Origin: Rhodopirellula sp.
Lineage (GTDB): Bacteria > Planctomycetota > Planctomycetia > Pirellulales > Pirellulaceae
Assembly (NCBI GenBank): GCA_002698965.1
Contig: PAAT01000171.1
Location: forward strand, 1-46,517
Direction of reading: 5' to 3'
DNA length: 46,517 nucleotides
Shown here: positions 1 through 9,227 of the stretch, in pieces
Position numbering within the stretch: the first letter of the stretch is position 1
Layout of the letters: each line of letters opens with the position of its first letter
Program-made: the position numbers and the translations under genes
Notes under the pieces: generated by a model
What the model was told of the DNA's origin: nothing
Database searches by the model: none
The model's input: the letters and a program-made list of their open reading frames with translations, nothing else

Positions 1-126
1 GCTTCTTCTTCTGCAGGGGCTTCTTCTTCTGCAGGGGCTTCTTCTTCTGCAGGGGCTTCTTCTTCTGCAGGGGCTTCCTCTTCTGCAGGGGCTTCTTCTT
101 CTGCAGGGGCTTCTTCTTCTGCAGGG
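1..126. repeat. 18-bp coding tandem repeat in the nusA tail
   Basis: Seven consecutive copies of an 18-bp unit, GCTTCTTCTTCTGCAGGG on the plus strand, run from the window edge to 126. One copy (73-90) carries a T-to-C change that is silent. On the coding strand each unit gives Pro-Ala-Glu-Glu-Glu-Ala. The array continues beyond position 1, so the full copy number is unknown. Confidence 0.97.
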
Positions 127-1379
127 GCTTGGGCTTGAGCAATTGCGGCGGCCGCATCCTTTTGTGCCTGGGCTTTTGCTTCAGCAGCCGCGATTGCCTT
201 TTGGCGTTCTCGTTCTTCCACAGCTGCTACTTCAGCTTCTTCTGCACGAGTCTCGGCTTGCTCCACAATGTGGTCGACTTGTTCCATTGACAGCCCACCC
301 ATTTCAGCCAAGGCATCGGGTTCAATAACCGACAGATCGTCATAGGACAGGTAACCCTGTTCCACCAACGCCGCAGCTAGATCGTCATTAACACCATCAA
401 GGGCTGAGTAGCCAGTCACAGCTCGATCGATTTGCTCATCCAGCTCTTCAGCGGTCATGATTTCGATATCCCAGCCACAGAGTTTCGAAGCCAAACGAAC
501 ATTTTGACCTCGCCGACCAATTGCCAGTGACAGTTGATCCTCTCGAACTAGAACGATGGCCCGACCAATCATATCACAGAGCAATACCTGATCAACTTCG
601 GCTGGTTGTAAAGCATTCGGAATCATAACTTCCGGATCGTCATCCCATCGAACAATATCGATTCTTTCACCGTTTAATTCGTCGACAATACTGCGAATCC
701 GGTTACCACGTACTCCGACACAAGCACCCACGCAGTCGACACGGCTGTCGGTACTACTTACCGCAACTTTACTGCGGTACCCGGGTTCGCGAGATAGGGC
801 ATTGATCGAAATTACGCCTTCCGAGATTTCAGGAATTTCCTGTTCGAACAGACGTTGTACAAAACGGGGGCGTGTTCGGCTTAGGACCACCTTAACGCGA
901 GTGCCCTGTGGGCGGACTTCGCAAACCATTGCACGGATGCGTTCACCGCTGTGATGAGATTCACCTGAGATCTGTTCGCTTCGTGGGAGGATCGCTTCGA
1001 CATTGCTCAATTGAACCGTGATCAATGAGTTTTCCACACGTTGGACCGATCCGTTAACAATCTGGTCCTCTAGTTCATGGAATTCCTCCACCAGCGAATC
1101 TCGTTCAGCTTCTCTAATTTTCTGAATGATGACCTGTTTAGCCATCTGAGCACCAATACGGCCGATCATTTCAGCCGGGTCTAATGGTTCACCGTCGAGC
1201 GTGGCTGAAAGTGACCCGTTATCACGGTCTACAGTCACTAAAACATCCGATGTATCACCATATTGCCGTCGAGCAGCAGAAGCAAAAGCTGATTCAATTG
1301 CTCGGAACACAACTTCAGTATCGATATTTTTATCGCGGTGAAGCGAATCAACGATACGCAGAATTTGATCTGGATCCAT
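1..1379 (-). CDS. nusA: Transcription termination/antitermination factor NusA (3' end outside window)
   Basis: NusA binds RNA polymerase and nascent RNA and controls pausing, termination and antitermination. Reading the minus strand from an ATG at 1379 gives an open frame that runs off the left edge. The N-terminal RNAP-binding domain covers about residues 1-105. An S1 domain follows (about 110-185), then two KH domains with the GxxG loops GVRG (about residue 220) and GRRG (about 285). A helix-hairpin-helix-like segment lies at about 330-365, followed by a long Ala/Glu-rich tail. From about residue 418 the tail is a perfect six-residue repeat, PAEEEA. The usual upstream partner rimP is absent from the 519 bp before the start. 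The identification is secure; the C-terminus is not seen. Confidence 0.95.
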   Translation of the reverse strand, partial: MDPDQILRIVDSLHRDKNIDTEVVFRAIESAFASAARRQYGDTSDVLVTVDRDNGSLSATLDGEPLDPAEMIGRIGAQMAKQVIIQKIREAERDSLVEEFHELEDQIVNGSVQRVENSLITVQLSNVEAILPRSEQISGESHHSGERIRAMVCEVRPQGTRVKVVLSRTRPRFVQRLFEQEIPEISEGVISINALSREPGYRSKVAVSSTDSRVDCVGACVGVRGNRIRSIVDELNGERIDIVRWDDDPEVMIPNALQPAEVDQVLLCDMIGRAIVLVREDQLSLAIGRRGQNVRLASKLCGWDIEIMTAEELDEQIDRAVTGYSALDGVNDDLAAALVEQGYLSYDDLSVIEPDALAEMGGLSMEQVDHIVEQAETRAEEAEVAAVEERERQKAIAAAEAKAQAQKDAAAAIAQAQAPAEEEAPAEEEAPAEEEAPAEEEAPAEEEAPAEEEAPAEEE

Positions 1380-1898
1380 CGGATTTAAACCTTTTTTCGT
1401 GTGTTTGACGTCCCATAAGACGCCATAAACGCTATGTTTTTGATTCTTCGTCGACACAAACAAAAATGCCGTCGGCTAGTTTATTTCCAACATCTACTAA
1501 GCATTGCTGAATACAGCCTTGTCTTAGTAGACATTCAAAATATCCCAACCGCCGGCAGTTTTTGGCATCTAACACTGCTATATAAGCGTTAAACACGTTT
1601 TACACGTGTGCCGGGCGGATATTCCGCGCACTCAATTTAAGTGGTTGTCTTTAGGACATACACGCACCTACTATTTTTGAGGGTTGAATCTTATTCAGAG
1701 TACCTCTGAAAACAGAAAGTGTCAACCTGTAGAAGCTCTAAGAATTGCTCACTAGCTAGACCAAAATCTAGCAAAATCAGTACAATCCGAGTAGTTGGAA
1801 GGTTGGAGCATCTGGAATTTAGAGGGCCAGACCGTAAAAACAATGACTTATTGGAATGCTACACTCAAAACAAATGAGAATCTTGCATTTGAGAAGAT
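1380..1898. other. Intergenic region upstream of nusA, with an inverted repeat
   Basis: No plausible gene is present in these 519 bp. On the nusA side there is a 9-bp perfect inverted repeat, TCTACTAAG at 1493-1501 and CTTAGTAGA at 1523-1531, with a 21-nt loop. It would lie in the nusA 5' leader. A further GC-rich inverted segment pairs TGCCG (near 1467) with CGGCA (near 1555). The sequence ACACGTTTTACACGTGT near 1590-1610 contains an ACACGTGT palindrome. No convincing -35/-10 pair was found. Confidence 0.5.
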
Positions 1899-3209
1899 TT
1901 AGCTTTCGTAGGTTTTGACGATTACCGCGCTGGCCTGACCTTGTGGCGTGACACTCAGATTAATAAAGCTGTTGCCAGAAGGGATATCGGTGGCGTTACT
2001 GACATTGATATCACATTCCGGATCGGGAGTATCGTAGTTTAACGTGCGGAAGAGGACCCCTTTTCTGAGAGCTTCGAGGCTACCAATCAGCTCAACGGCT
2101 CCGCTTCCGGCTCCCATATTTCCAGTATAGCTTTTAAGTGCTACAACAGGCTTTTGGTTACCAAAAGCAGCCTGGATTGCTTTGGCTTCCGCACGGTCTG
2201 TTTCGATTTTGGAGATCCCATGTGCATTTATATGGCCGATTTCGTCGGCAGTCATTCCCGCGGCACTCAAGGCCTGTTCAATGACATTGGAGATAGCCTG
2301 CTGAAACTGAGGTGTAAAATCAGTGTTGATAACCGTGGATGAACCAAAACCGACAATTTCCCCGTAAATTTTGGCTTTGCGTTCGAGGGCATGCTCCAAT
2401 CGCTCAAGGACAAACGATCCTGCGCCTTCCCCAATGACCATACCTTCACGATCTTTTTCAAACGGACGGGAAGCTTTATCAGCTTCGAATCGGTTAGAAG
2501 CTAAAACTTCCTGACGATTGACGTAGACAGTTCTTAGGGGGTGAATTCTGGTTCCCGTGGCACCCGAGATCATCAAGTCGGCATCACCTCGTTCGATGGT
2601 GCCAATTGCTTCGCCAATCGCGAGGTTGGAAGAAGCTTCACGCATTGTCAGTGAATTACTTGGACCTCGTAGGTCGTTGTAGATACCAATATGGCTGGCC
2701 GGCATATTGGGGAGGTATTTGAGAAGCCACAGAGGATTTAGATTTGGCATTCCGTTCTCGGCCCAATTGTCGAACTCAAATCTACCTTCATCGCCAAGAC
2801 TTGCTCGCACTCCTTCTCGGAATTCCTGAGGATGACTAAGAATATAGTCGCACCCATAGACAATTCCGATTCGATCCGGGTTGTAGACTTCCGGGTTCAG
2901 ACCGGCGTCATTCAGAGCGTGTTGGGCAGAGGCGACGCCCATTTGGATTTCACGACACATAAGGCGGCTACCTTTTTTGATAGCTCGCATCGTCGTTTTT
3001 TCCAGAGGACCATAATTGTCAATATTTCCAGTAAAACCCCATGCTTCACCACCATAGGAGGCGATTAGATGTTCATAGGGTATCTGTTCAAGGGTTCGTA
3101 TGCCGGACTGCTGACTATCTAGGGCTTCTGAAAGCTGTTCGATTGTATTACCGAGCGCACTAATCTGGCCAAGACCAGTGATGACGATTCGTGTTTGATT
3201 CTCTGTCAT
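1899..3209 (-). CDS. Beta-ketoacyl synthase-like protein lacking the catalytic Cys (chain-length-factor-like)
   Basis: This 436-residue protein has the full KAS I/II thiolase fold and aligns end to end with the FabF encoded just upstream. The active site is altered. Where FabF has Thr-Ala-Cys-Ala-Ser, this protein has Met-Arg-Glu-Ala-Ser, so the nucleophile is Glu191. The first catalytic histidine is kept (NAHG, His330). The second is replaced (TGNMGAGSG, Asn364), while the nearby lysine (Lys359) remains. It therefore should not perform normal condensation. By analogy with type II polyketide chain-length factors it may be a structural partner of FabF, or a decarboxylase or loading subunit; that is inference. 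It lies 20 bp after fabF and is probably co-transcribed with it. Confidence 0.85.
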   Translation of the reverse strand: MTENQTRIVITGLGQISALGNTIEQLSEALDSQQSGIRTLEQIPYEHLIASYGGEAWGFTGNIDNYGPLEKTTMRAIKKGSRLMCREIQMGVASAQHALNDAGLNPEVYNPDRIGIVYGCDYILSHPQEFREGVRASLGDEGRFEFDNWAENGMPNLNPLWLLKYLPNMPASHIGIYNDLRGPSNSLTMREASSNLAIGEAIGTIERGDADLMISGATGTRIHPLRTVYVNRQEVLASNRFEADKASRPFEKDREGMVIGEGAGSFVLERLEHALERKAKIYGEIVGFGSSTVINTDFTPQFQQAISNVIEQALSAAGMTADEIGHINAHGISKIETDRAEAKAIQAAFGNQKPVVALKSYTGNMGAGSGAVELIGSLEALRKGVLFRTLNYDTPDPECDINVSNATDIPSGNSFINLSVTPQGQASAVIVKTYES

Positions 3210-3229
3210 GAATAGTTGTACCGATCGCC

Positions 3230-4471
3230 TTAAGGAATAAATCGTTTAACGACGATGGATGCGTTGTGTCCCCCAAACCCAAAACTATTGCTCATGGCAA
3301 TATTCAGATCGCGCTCTTGAGGAGTATTCGGAGTGTAATTGAGGTCACATTCCGGATCTTGATTGTCCAGATTAATGGTTGGCGGGATGAGTTGGTTTTG
3401 AATTGCTTTTGCCGTGATTACCAACTCAATTCCCCCACTGGCTCCGAGGGAGTGACCAAGTGAGCTTTTGGTACTGGAAATGTTGAGTCCGTAAGCATGT
3501 TTACCGAAGACTACTTTGACAGCCTGTGTTTCGGCTTTGTCACCCAGCGGAGTACTCGTTCCGTGGGCATTCAGATACTGAACGTCTTCTGGCCCGATAG
3601 CGGCATCGTCCAGTGCATTTTGCATGGCTTTGCTAGCTCCCATGCCTGCCGGATCGGGTTGTGTAATATGACCGGCATCGCAACTTGCTCCATAACCGAT
3701 GACCTCACAGTAGATTTTTGCATCCCGCGCGAGAGCATGTTCCAATTCTTCAAAGACCAGAATTCCCGCTCCCTCACTCAATACAAATCCATCTCGGTCA
3801 ACGTCAAAGGGACGTGAAGCTCGGGCGGGCTCATCATTACGACGTGACAATGCTTTCATATTTTGAAAAGCACTGATGCCCATGCCGGTCATGGCTGCTT
3901 CCGTACCGCCGGTGACGACAATATCAGAGATTCCGTTTTGGATCATCTGTAATGCATCGCCCATCGCGTTATTAGCTGACGCGCAGGCAGTAGCTACAGC
4001 AAAATTGGGACCTCGCAGTCCAAATCGGATAGCGAGATTTCCTCCAGCTGCATTCAGCATGAGTTTCGGAATGGTCATAGGAGAGACACGATCAGGACCC
4101 TTGTTAAGTAAGCGTCCGACTTGTGTCTCAATTTCGTTCAGACCACCGATCCCGGAACCAAGAACGACACCACAACGATGTACATTTTCGTTTTCGAAAT
4201 CCAGACCGGAATCTTCCACTGCTTGCGTGCCGGCAACCAAAGCAAACTGAGTGAATCGGTCGATTCGCTTGGCCTCTCGGTGTTCAATGATCCCAGAAGG
4301 ATCCCAGTCATGAACATCTCCACCGATCTTGACCTTGAATAAATCGGTTTCAACACATTCAAGATGGTGAATGCCACTCTCGCCAGCTAGTAGTCGAGCC
4401 CATAGGTCTTCGACTTTCTGACTTAAAGACGTTACGACCCCAAGGCCGGTAACGACAACTCGTCGTTTCAT
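3230..4471 (-). CDS. fabF: 3-oxoacyl-[acyl-carrier-protein] synthase II
   Basis: FabF condenses malonyl-ACP with acyl-ACP in cytosolic type II fatty-acid elongation. The 413-residue length is normal. The catalytic triad is complete: Cys163 in TACAS, His303 in NAHGTST and His340 in SLGHSLGASG. The N-terminal VVVTGLGVVT and C-terminal SFGFGGHN motifs are typical. It starts 19 bp after the acpP stop and is followed 20 bp later by a KAS homologue without the nucleophile, which suggests the two proteins act as a pair. Identification is firm. Confidence 0.97.
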   Translation of the reverse strand: MKRRVVVTGLGVVTSLSQKVEDLWARLLAGESGIHHLECVETDLFKVKIGGDVHDWDPSGIIEHREAKRIDRFTQFALVAGTQAVEDSGLDFENENVHRCGVVLGSGIGGLNEIETQVGRLLNKGPDRVSPMTIPKLMLNAAGGNLAIRFGLRGPNFAVATACASANNAMGDALQMIQNGISDIVVTGGTEAAMTGMGISAFQNMKALSRRNDEPARASRPFDVDRDGFVLSEGAGILVFEELEHALARDAKIYCEVIGYGASCDAGHITQPDPAGMGASKAMQNALDDAAIGPEDVQYLNAHGTSTPLGDKAETQAVKVVFGKHAYGLNISSTKSSLGHSLGASGGIELVITAKAIQNQLIPPTINLDNQDPECDLNYTPNTPQERDLNIAMSNSFGFGGHNASIVVKRFIP

Positions 4472-4490
4472 TACTATTTACAGCCTTGGC

Positions 4491-4721
4491 TTAACTGTTT
4501 TGTTCCAGAAAATCAATTGCCTGACCAACGGTCTGAATTTGCTCAGCCGTAGATTCAGGAATGGTTGTGTCGAATTCTTCTTCCAACTCCATGATCAACT
4601 CGACGGTGTCGAGAGAGTCAGCACCAAGGTCGTTTACAAATGAAGTGTCGCGAGTGATTTTGTCTTTATCGACACCAAGCTGCTCGGCAACTACATCAAT
4701 AACTTTAGCTTCTACTGACAC
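4491..4721 (-). CDS. acpP: Acyl carrier protein (GTG start)
   Basis: ACP carries growing acyl chains on a 4'-phosphopantetheine arm. The protein is 76 residues, acidic and helical, with the modification site Ser36 in DLGADSLD. The open frame extends upstream to 4769. I choose the GTG at 4721 because it gives the standard ACP length and is preceded at about 9 nt by GAGGAG, while the upstream extension has no ACP homology. It sits between fabG and fabF, with a 218-bp gap on the fabG side that may hold its own promoter. Confidence 0.95.
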   Translation of the reverse strand: MSVEAKVIDVVAEQLGVDKDKITRDTSFVNDLGADSLDTVELIMELEEEFDTTIPESTAEQIQTVGQAIDFLEQNS

Positions 4722-4829
4722 AAGAGGTCTCCTCGTAGTTTTGTATGCGGGCGAGTACTTGTGGGGCATCCGACGCCTTCCACCGTCCGTACTTCACACC
4801 CGCGAATTAAATGTGTATTCGGAAATATC

Positions 4830-4859
4830 AGAATAGAATAATTCGCCCCTAGTGGTCAA
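4830..4859 (-). promoter_or_regulatory. Candidate sigma-70-type promoter for acpP
   Basis: On the minus strand TTGACC (4859-4854) is followed after 18 nt by TATTCT (4835-4830), about 110 bp before the acpP GTG. The match is partial. The unusually long fabG-acpP gap supports a separate promoter for the abundant ACP. Confidence 0.35.
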
Positions 4860-4939
4860 GGTAAGAGCTGAGGTAATTCGTGTTCTGAAGATTGTCCAAA
4901 ACGTATTTTTTGTGAACCATTGGCTTTGTAATCGTATTG

Positions 4940-5710
4940 TTAGCCTGTCATTCCGCCATCTACGGTCAGAGTTTGACCTGTCACATAAGAGGCAGCACCA
5001 CTGGCCAAAAAAGTAACGCAAGCGGCAACGTCAGCAACCTGCCCCAGTTTGCGGGCCGGGATACCGGCTTTGGCCTGTTTCAGAATGTCCTCACTGAGTA
5101 CGGATGTCATTTCAGTAACAATGAATCCCGGAGCAACACAGTTTACCGTGACGTTTCTACGGGAAATTTCACGACTGAAACTTCGCGTCATTCCAATTAA
5201 GCCTGCTTTGGATGCCGAATAGTTGGTTTGTCCCGCATTTCCCTGCAATCCGGAGACGCTCGACATATTGATGATTCGACCATAGCGAGCAGACATCATG
5301 TGCCTGGAAACAGCTCGCATAAACAAAAATGCGCCACGCAGGTTGGTATCGATCACGGTGTCGAATTCTTCATCAGACATTCGGGGAAGTAGGGTGTCAC
5401 GAGTGATCCCGGCATTGTTGACAAGAATGTCGATGCTACCCCATTCGTCAGCGATTTGATCGACGACGCGGTCAACGCTTTCACGATCTGTAACGCTACA
5501 GGCAAAGGCTGCGGCCTGACCTCCGACAGCTTCGATTTCTGAGACCGTTGCAGCCAGTTTTTCAGCGTTTCGGGCAAGACAAGCAACTCGTGCTCCATTA
5601 CGTGCTAAATCCAGTGCACATGCTTTCCCAATTCCCTGAGAAGCACCGGTGACGATGGCTACCTGGCCGGACAGATCGACGTTGATATGGTTATTTTTTT
5701 CTTCTGACAT
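4940..5710 (-). CDS. fabG: 3-oxoacyl-[acyl-carrier-protein] reductase
   Basis: FabG is the NADPH-dependent ketoreductase of fatty-acid elongation and a short-chain dehydrogenase. The 256-residue protein shows the cofactor loop TGASQGIG (21-28), NNAG (98-101) and the catalytic Ser151, Tyr164 and Lys168 (YSASK). The C-terminal VTGQTLTVDGGM is typical of FabG. The first 12 residues are an extra hydrophilic extension. It lies between fabD and acpP, which separates it from generic SDR enzymes. Confidence 0.95.
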   Translation of the reverse strand: MSEEKNNHINVDLSGQVAIVTGASQGIGKACALDLARNGARVACLARNAEKLAATVSEIEAVGGQAAAFACSVTDRESVDRVVDQIADEWGSIDILVNNAGITRDTLLPRMSDEEFDTVIDTNLRGAFLFMRAVSRHMMSARYGRIINMSSVSGLQGNAGQTNYSASKAGLIGMTRSFSREISRRNVTVNCVAPGFIVTEMTSVLSEDILKQAKAGIPARKLGQVADVAACVTFLASGAASYVTGQTLTVDGGMTG

Positions 5711-5839
5711 GTCCTCATCTTCCTATGTAATTTCATCACCACTCTTTGCTGATGAATTGATCGATTGATCTTAATTCTAATCTGAGAGTCGAATATATAA
5801 CAACAGTGTCTGCAGCCTCAATTGAAGAGGCGATTCCTT

Positions 5840-6751
5840 CTAGCAGGAGATGTTTTCGCAGGGAACTTTACGAGCAATTCTTTTGAGCAGGCCGCGCAAG
5901 ACTCGCCCAGGTCCAATTTCATAGAATTGCTCTGTTCCATCAGCCAATAGCTTATTCATAGAATCTTCCCAAAGAACAGGGGAGACTACCTGTTGCAGTA
6001 GTAGCTGGCGAATTTCTTCCGGATCACTATGAGCTTGAGCGTCCACGTTTGAGATGACTGGAATGCGGGGAGCCTGCAATGTGACATTCCCTAAAACACC
6101 GGTTAGACGCTCGACAGCCGGTTGCATCAGCGTAGTGTGAAAAGCACCTGCAACCGTCAGTGGCATGACCATGCGGGCTCCCGCCTCGTTCGCGGGTTCT
6201 TCCAGACGCTCACAGGCCTGTGAATGACCAGAAACCACGATGTTGCCAGGACATAAATAGTTTGCTAACTGCAGTACTTCACCCTCCTGACGTACCTGTT
6301 CGACCAATGCTCCCACCTGATCTTTCTCCAAACCGACGATACTGACCATGCCACTTTGGGTTAGTTCCGCAGCGGCCTGCATTGCTAAACCACGTTCTTG
6401 TACAACGCGTAGCCCATCTTCGAAAGACATGACGTCCGCAAAAACCAACGCGGTATATTCCCCAAGGCTTAGTCCCGCCGTTGCGGCACATGATTCCACT
6501 AACATGGAATTGTCCTGTTTCAAAGCTTCTAATGCGGCCAAACTCGCTACAAAAATAGCGGGCTGGCTATGGTCCGTCATATTCAGCTTCTCAGCCGGAC
6601 CAGAAATACACAATTCAGCAAGATCATACCCCAACACTTCACTGGCTTTATCGAATAGTGCTTTGGCAGCGGGGAAATTGGTGACGAGCTCCTGAGCCAT
6701 CCCGACGGCCTGAGCTCCCTGGCCTGGAAATAGAAATGCGACTTTACTCAT
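5840..6751 (-). CDS. fabD: Malonyl-CoA:ACP transacylase
   Basis: FabD moves malonyl groups from CoA to ACP. The 303-residue protein begins with the FPGQGAQ motif. It has the nucleophile Ser95 in GLSLGEY, Arg120 in the position that binds the malonyl carboxylate, and the catalytic His205 in AGAFHT. It is first in the fab run, 128 bp before fabG. The genes plsX and fabH, often found between rpmF and fabD in other bacteria, are missing here. Confidence 0.96.
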   Translation of the reverse strand: MSKVAFLFPGQGAQAVGMAQELVTNFPAAKALFDKASEVLGYDLAELCISGPAEKLNMTDHSQPAIFVASLAALEALKQDNSMLVESCAATAGLSLGEYTALVFADVMSFEDGLRVVQERGLAMQAAAELTQSGMVSIVGLEKDQVGALVEQVRQEGEVLQLANYLCPGNIVVSGHSQACERLEEPANEAGARMVMPLTVAGAFHTTLMQPAVERLTGVLGNVTLQAPRIPVISNVDAQAHSDPEEIRQLLLQQVVSPVLWEDSMNKLLADGTEQFYEIGPGRVLRGLLKRIARKVPCENISC

Positions 6752-6988
6752 AGGTTACTTATACCTGTGTGTGAATCCGTGAATTGAAGGGCTAATCATA
6801 AAAAAACTGATCCGCTATAGAGACCGTTTTTTAGAACTATCCGGAGGACCGTCCGTAGGGCAGAAAGTAGATCAGGATTCAATAGTATGTTTGATTCTCA
6901 ATAACTATCTACCAGCAATTTTTGCTAACAAATCCGAGAAGCGTGCAACGGTATGTGAGACCACAAACTTCTAAGAGCTTAGCTCCAA

Positions 6989-7177
6989 TTACTCGTCACC
7001 GGTGCCTGAGAATCGTCGATCTTTTTCCATGTAGATGCCACATTGAGGGCATACCGTATGCGAAGGGATCGGATGGCCACATGCTTTACAAGGACTCAAT
7101 TGCCGACTTGTTAGAAAGTCGTGGCTACGTCGCTTGTTAGAACGCGAGTTGGAGTGTTTTCTTTTTGGTACCGCCAT
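6989..7177 (-). CDS. rpmF: 50S ribosomal protein L32, zinc-binding form
   Basis: This 62-residue basic protein starts MAVPKRKHSNSRSNKRRSH, the standard L32 N-terminus. It has two CxxC pairs (CKAC and CPQC) that would bind zinc. L32 is a component of the large ribosomal subunit. It lies upstream of fabD in the same direction, as in many bacteria, but separated by 237 bp without plsX or fabH. Confidence 0.96.
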   Translation of the reverse strand: MAVPKRKHSNSRSNKRRSHDFLTSRQLSPCKACGHPIPSHTVCPQCGIYMEKDRRFSGTGDE

Positions 7178-7440
7178 GATTACACCTGACGTAATTAATG
7201 ATTCACAGATCGAGGGTACTAATGGGTTTTTCAGTGCAAACCAACACTAATTGACCACTAAGAACTCTCTGACAATCTTTCAAGGAGATCAACCGCATTA
7301 CTGTCGGCGACCAAAGACCTTAGGTAAAGAACTAATCCTAAAACTGCATCTGAAAGCTGTCAACCAGCTAAATCGAGGCAAACTGTCCAAGTTTGGATGG
7401 TTTAGGTGGTTTTTTAGTAGTGCTGACGGGTGATTCGAGA

Positions 7441-8487
7441 CTACGATGGCTCTGAGTCCGAATCGTGTTGCGTTTCCAGATTAAGATCGCGGGCAGAGAC
7501 ATCGGTGATACCGAGGTGGTCCAGCCCTTTTTGAGTGACCATACGACCTCGGGGACTACGAATAATTAGTTCAGAACGGAGTAGAAAAGGTTCCACTTCA
7601 TCGGTCAAAGTGTCCAATGCTACATTCATTGTGTGCCCAATTGCCTCGATTCCTGCCGGACCTCCCATAAACACTCGCGTTATCGTTTCTAAATACTTAC
7701 GATCAAGTCGATCCAGTCCCAAGGCATCGACCTCCCACATTTCGAGTGCTTTCAGAGTAATTTCTGGGGTTAGTTCGCCATTCTCTTTGGCAGTCGAGTA
7801 ATCTCGTACACAACGTAAACGATTATTGGCAATACGCGGAGTACTTCGACTACGACGTGCAATTTCTAACGCGGATTCGTCATCGACGTCCATCTTCAGT
7901 TTAATGGCATTGCGTTTGACGATTTCAGTAAGTTCTTCATCGGTATAGAAGTTCAGATGCTCTCGGAATTGAAAACGATCACGAAGTGGACCGGTCAGCA
8001 TACCTGCTCGGGTTGTGGCTCCGATCAACGTAAACGGCTTGAGCGTCATGTTCATGGTACGGGCATTCACGCCTTCACCTAGAATCAGATCAATTCGAAA
8101 GTCCTCCATGGCCGTATATAAATATTCTTCGACAGCTGTTGGAATACGATGAATCTCGTCGATAAACAGAACTGATTTTTCCTGCAGATTGGTTAGGTAA
8201 GGTAGTAGATCTTTCGGAGCCCTGAGCGAAGCGCCGGTGGCCATCTCGATAGGTACTTCGAGTTCACGTGGGATACATGTGGCAAAAGTTGTTTTACCCA
8301 AGCCTGGTGGACCGTCAAATAGGATGTGTCCTAACGGTTCTTCACGCTTACGGGCAGCATCGACGGCAATCATCAGGCGCTCATATACCTCACGCTGACC
8401 GACCATCTCGCCCATCTTTTTGGGACGGAGTGAACGGTCATCGTCATCGGCTGATTCTAAAGGCCCAAGTATTTTTTCCCGGTTCAT
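7441..8487 (-). CDS. ruvB: Holliday junction branch-migration ATPase RuvB
   Basis: RuvB is the hexameric AAA+ motor that drives branch migration with RuvA. The 348 residues include Walker A GPPGLGKT (59-66), Walker B FIDEIHR (about 107-113), sensor/arginine-finger region GATTRAGMLTGPLRDRF and a C-terminal winged helix containing RSPRGR. The start ATG at 8487 has AAGGAT just upstream. The gene is divergent from ruvC-ruvA, not in a ruvCAB operon. The final residues form an acidic tail of no known role. Confidence 0.96.
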   Translation of the reverse strand: MNREKILGPLESADDDDRSLRPKKMGEMVGQREVYERLMIAVDAARKREEPLGHILFDGPPGLGKTTFATCIPRELEVPIEMATGASLRAPKDLLPYLTNLQEKSVLFIDEIHRIPTAVEEYLYTAMEDFRIDLILGEGVNARTMNMTLKPFTLIGATTRAGMLTGPLRDRFQFREHLNFYTDEELTEIVKRNAIKLKMDVDDESALEIARRSRSTPRIANNRLRCVRDYSTAKENGELTPEITLKALEMWEVDALGLDRLDRKYLETITRVFMGGPAGIEAIGHTMNVALDTLTDEVEPFLLRSELIIRSPRGRMVTQKGLDHLGITDVSARDLNLETQHDSDSEPS

Positions 8488-8686
8488 GAACTAGGATATC
8501 CTTGTTAGTCAAAACTTCGTGTCAGGCAAGTATAGCAAAAATGAACGGTTCGCAAACATAACGATTTTACCAGCAATTGTGAGATCGCTATTCTCCAGAG
8601 ACGCTTGCATACCGTATCCTCTTCAAGACCGAATTATTGGAATCCGTAGTTAGTCCTTAGTATTGGCCTTTAGGCCTGATGGTCTC

Positions 8687-9190
8687 ATGGTCGACGAAGC
8701 ACTTATTCAATCCCGCCGTATTCTTGGAATTGACCCAGGCGTCAATATCACGGGGTATGGCGTTTTGGATCAGCGAGCTAACAAGTTGGTTATTGTTGAA
8801 GCGGGTGTTATTCGCGGTGGAAAAGCAGAGCTTCCGGGAAAGGTAAAGAGTATCTACGACGGTATCAAAGAACTCATTGATTCTGTTAACCCTGACCAGA
8901 TGGCGATTGAAAAGATTTACTCGCATTACGCTCATCCGATGACTTCGATCATCATGGGACATGCTCGTGGTGTAATTTGTTTGGCGGCCTCGCAAAGTGA
9001 TATACCGCTCTACCACTATGCTTCCACCAAAATTAAGAAAGTCCTCACCGGAAACGGTCGCGCCTCAAAGGAACAGATGCAGGCCGCAATCTGTCGTGAG
9101 TTTAATTTGTCAGAGCCGCCTGAACCAAATGACGTTGCAGACGCGCTGGCAATTGCCCTTTGCCATGCCTACTTAGACAAAGATTATTAA
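8687..9190 (+). CDS. ruvC: Crossover junction endodeoxyribonuclease RuvC
   Basis: RuvC cleaves Holliday junctions. From the ATG at 8687 the protein has 167 residues and the four acidic catalytic residues Asp16 (GIDPG), Glu75 (IEKIY), Asp149 and Asp152 (NDVADALA). The reading frame extends to a TTG at 8663, but the ATG gives the usual distance to the first catalytic aspartate. No strong ribosome binding site is visible. It is followed 37 bp later by ruvA, with which it is probably co-transcribed. Confidence 0.94.
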   Translation: MVDEALIQSRRILGIDPGVNITGYGVLDQRANKLVIVEAGVIRGGKAELPGKVKSIYDGIKELIDSVNPDQMAIEKIYSHYAHPMTSIIMGHARGVICLAASQSDIPLYHYASTKIKKVLTGNGRASKEQMQAAICREFNLSEPPEPNDVADALAIALCHAYLDKDY

Positions 9191-9227
9191 CATATTTGCA
9201 AGGTGCTCTTAGAGAGCAAATTATTTC

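Noticed and set aside
1..126. Tandem repeat as a CRISPR array
   Set aside because: The units are contiguous with no spacers and are in frame with nusA.
3497..4250. Open frames of 106 and 124 codons antisense to fabF
   Set aside because: They mirror a strongly conserved gene, have no ribosome binding site or homology, and arise from codon bias.
4722..4769. 16-codon N-terminal extension of ACP
   Set aside because: The GTG at 4721 has a strong GAGGAG site and gives the standard 76-residue ACP.
7251..7433. 60-codon open frame in the gap between rpmF and ruvB
   Set aside because: It has no ribosome binding site, no homology that I recognise and a composition like non-coding DNA.
8540..8560. Possible SOS box (GAACGGTTC) in the ruvB-ruvC divergent region
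   Set aside because: The half-sites are separated by one base only, unlike known LexA boxes, and the phylum's LexA motif is not known to me.
8657..9016. 119-codon open frame antisense to ruvC
   Set aside because: It overlaps the catalytic core of ruvC and has no recognisable product.
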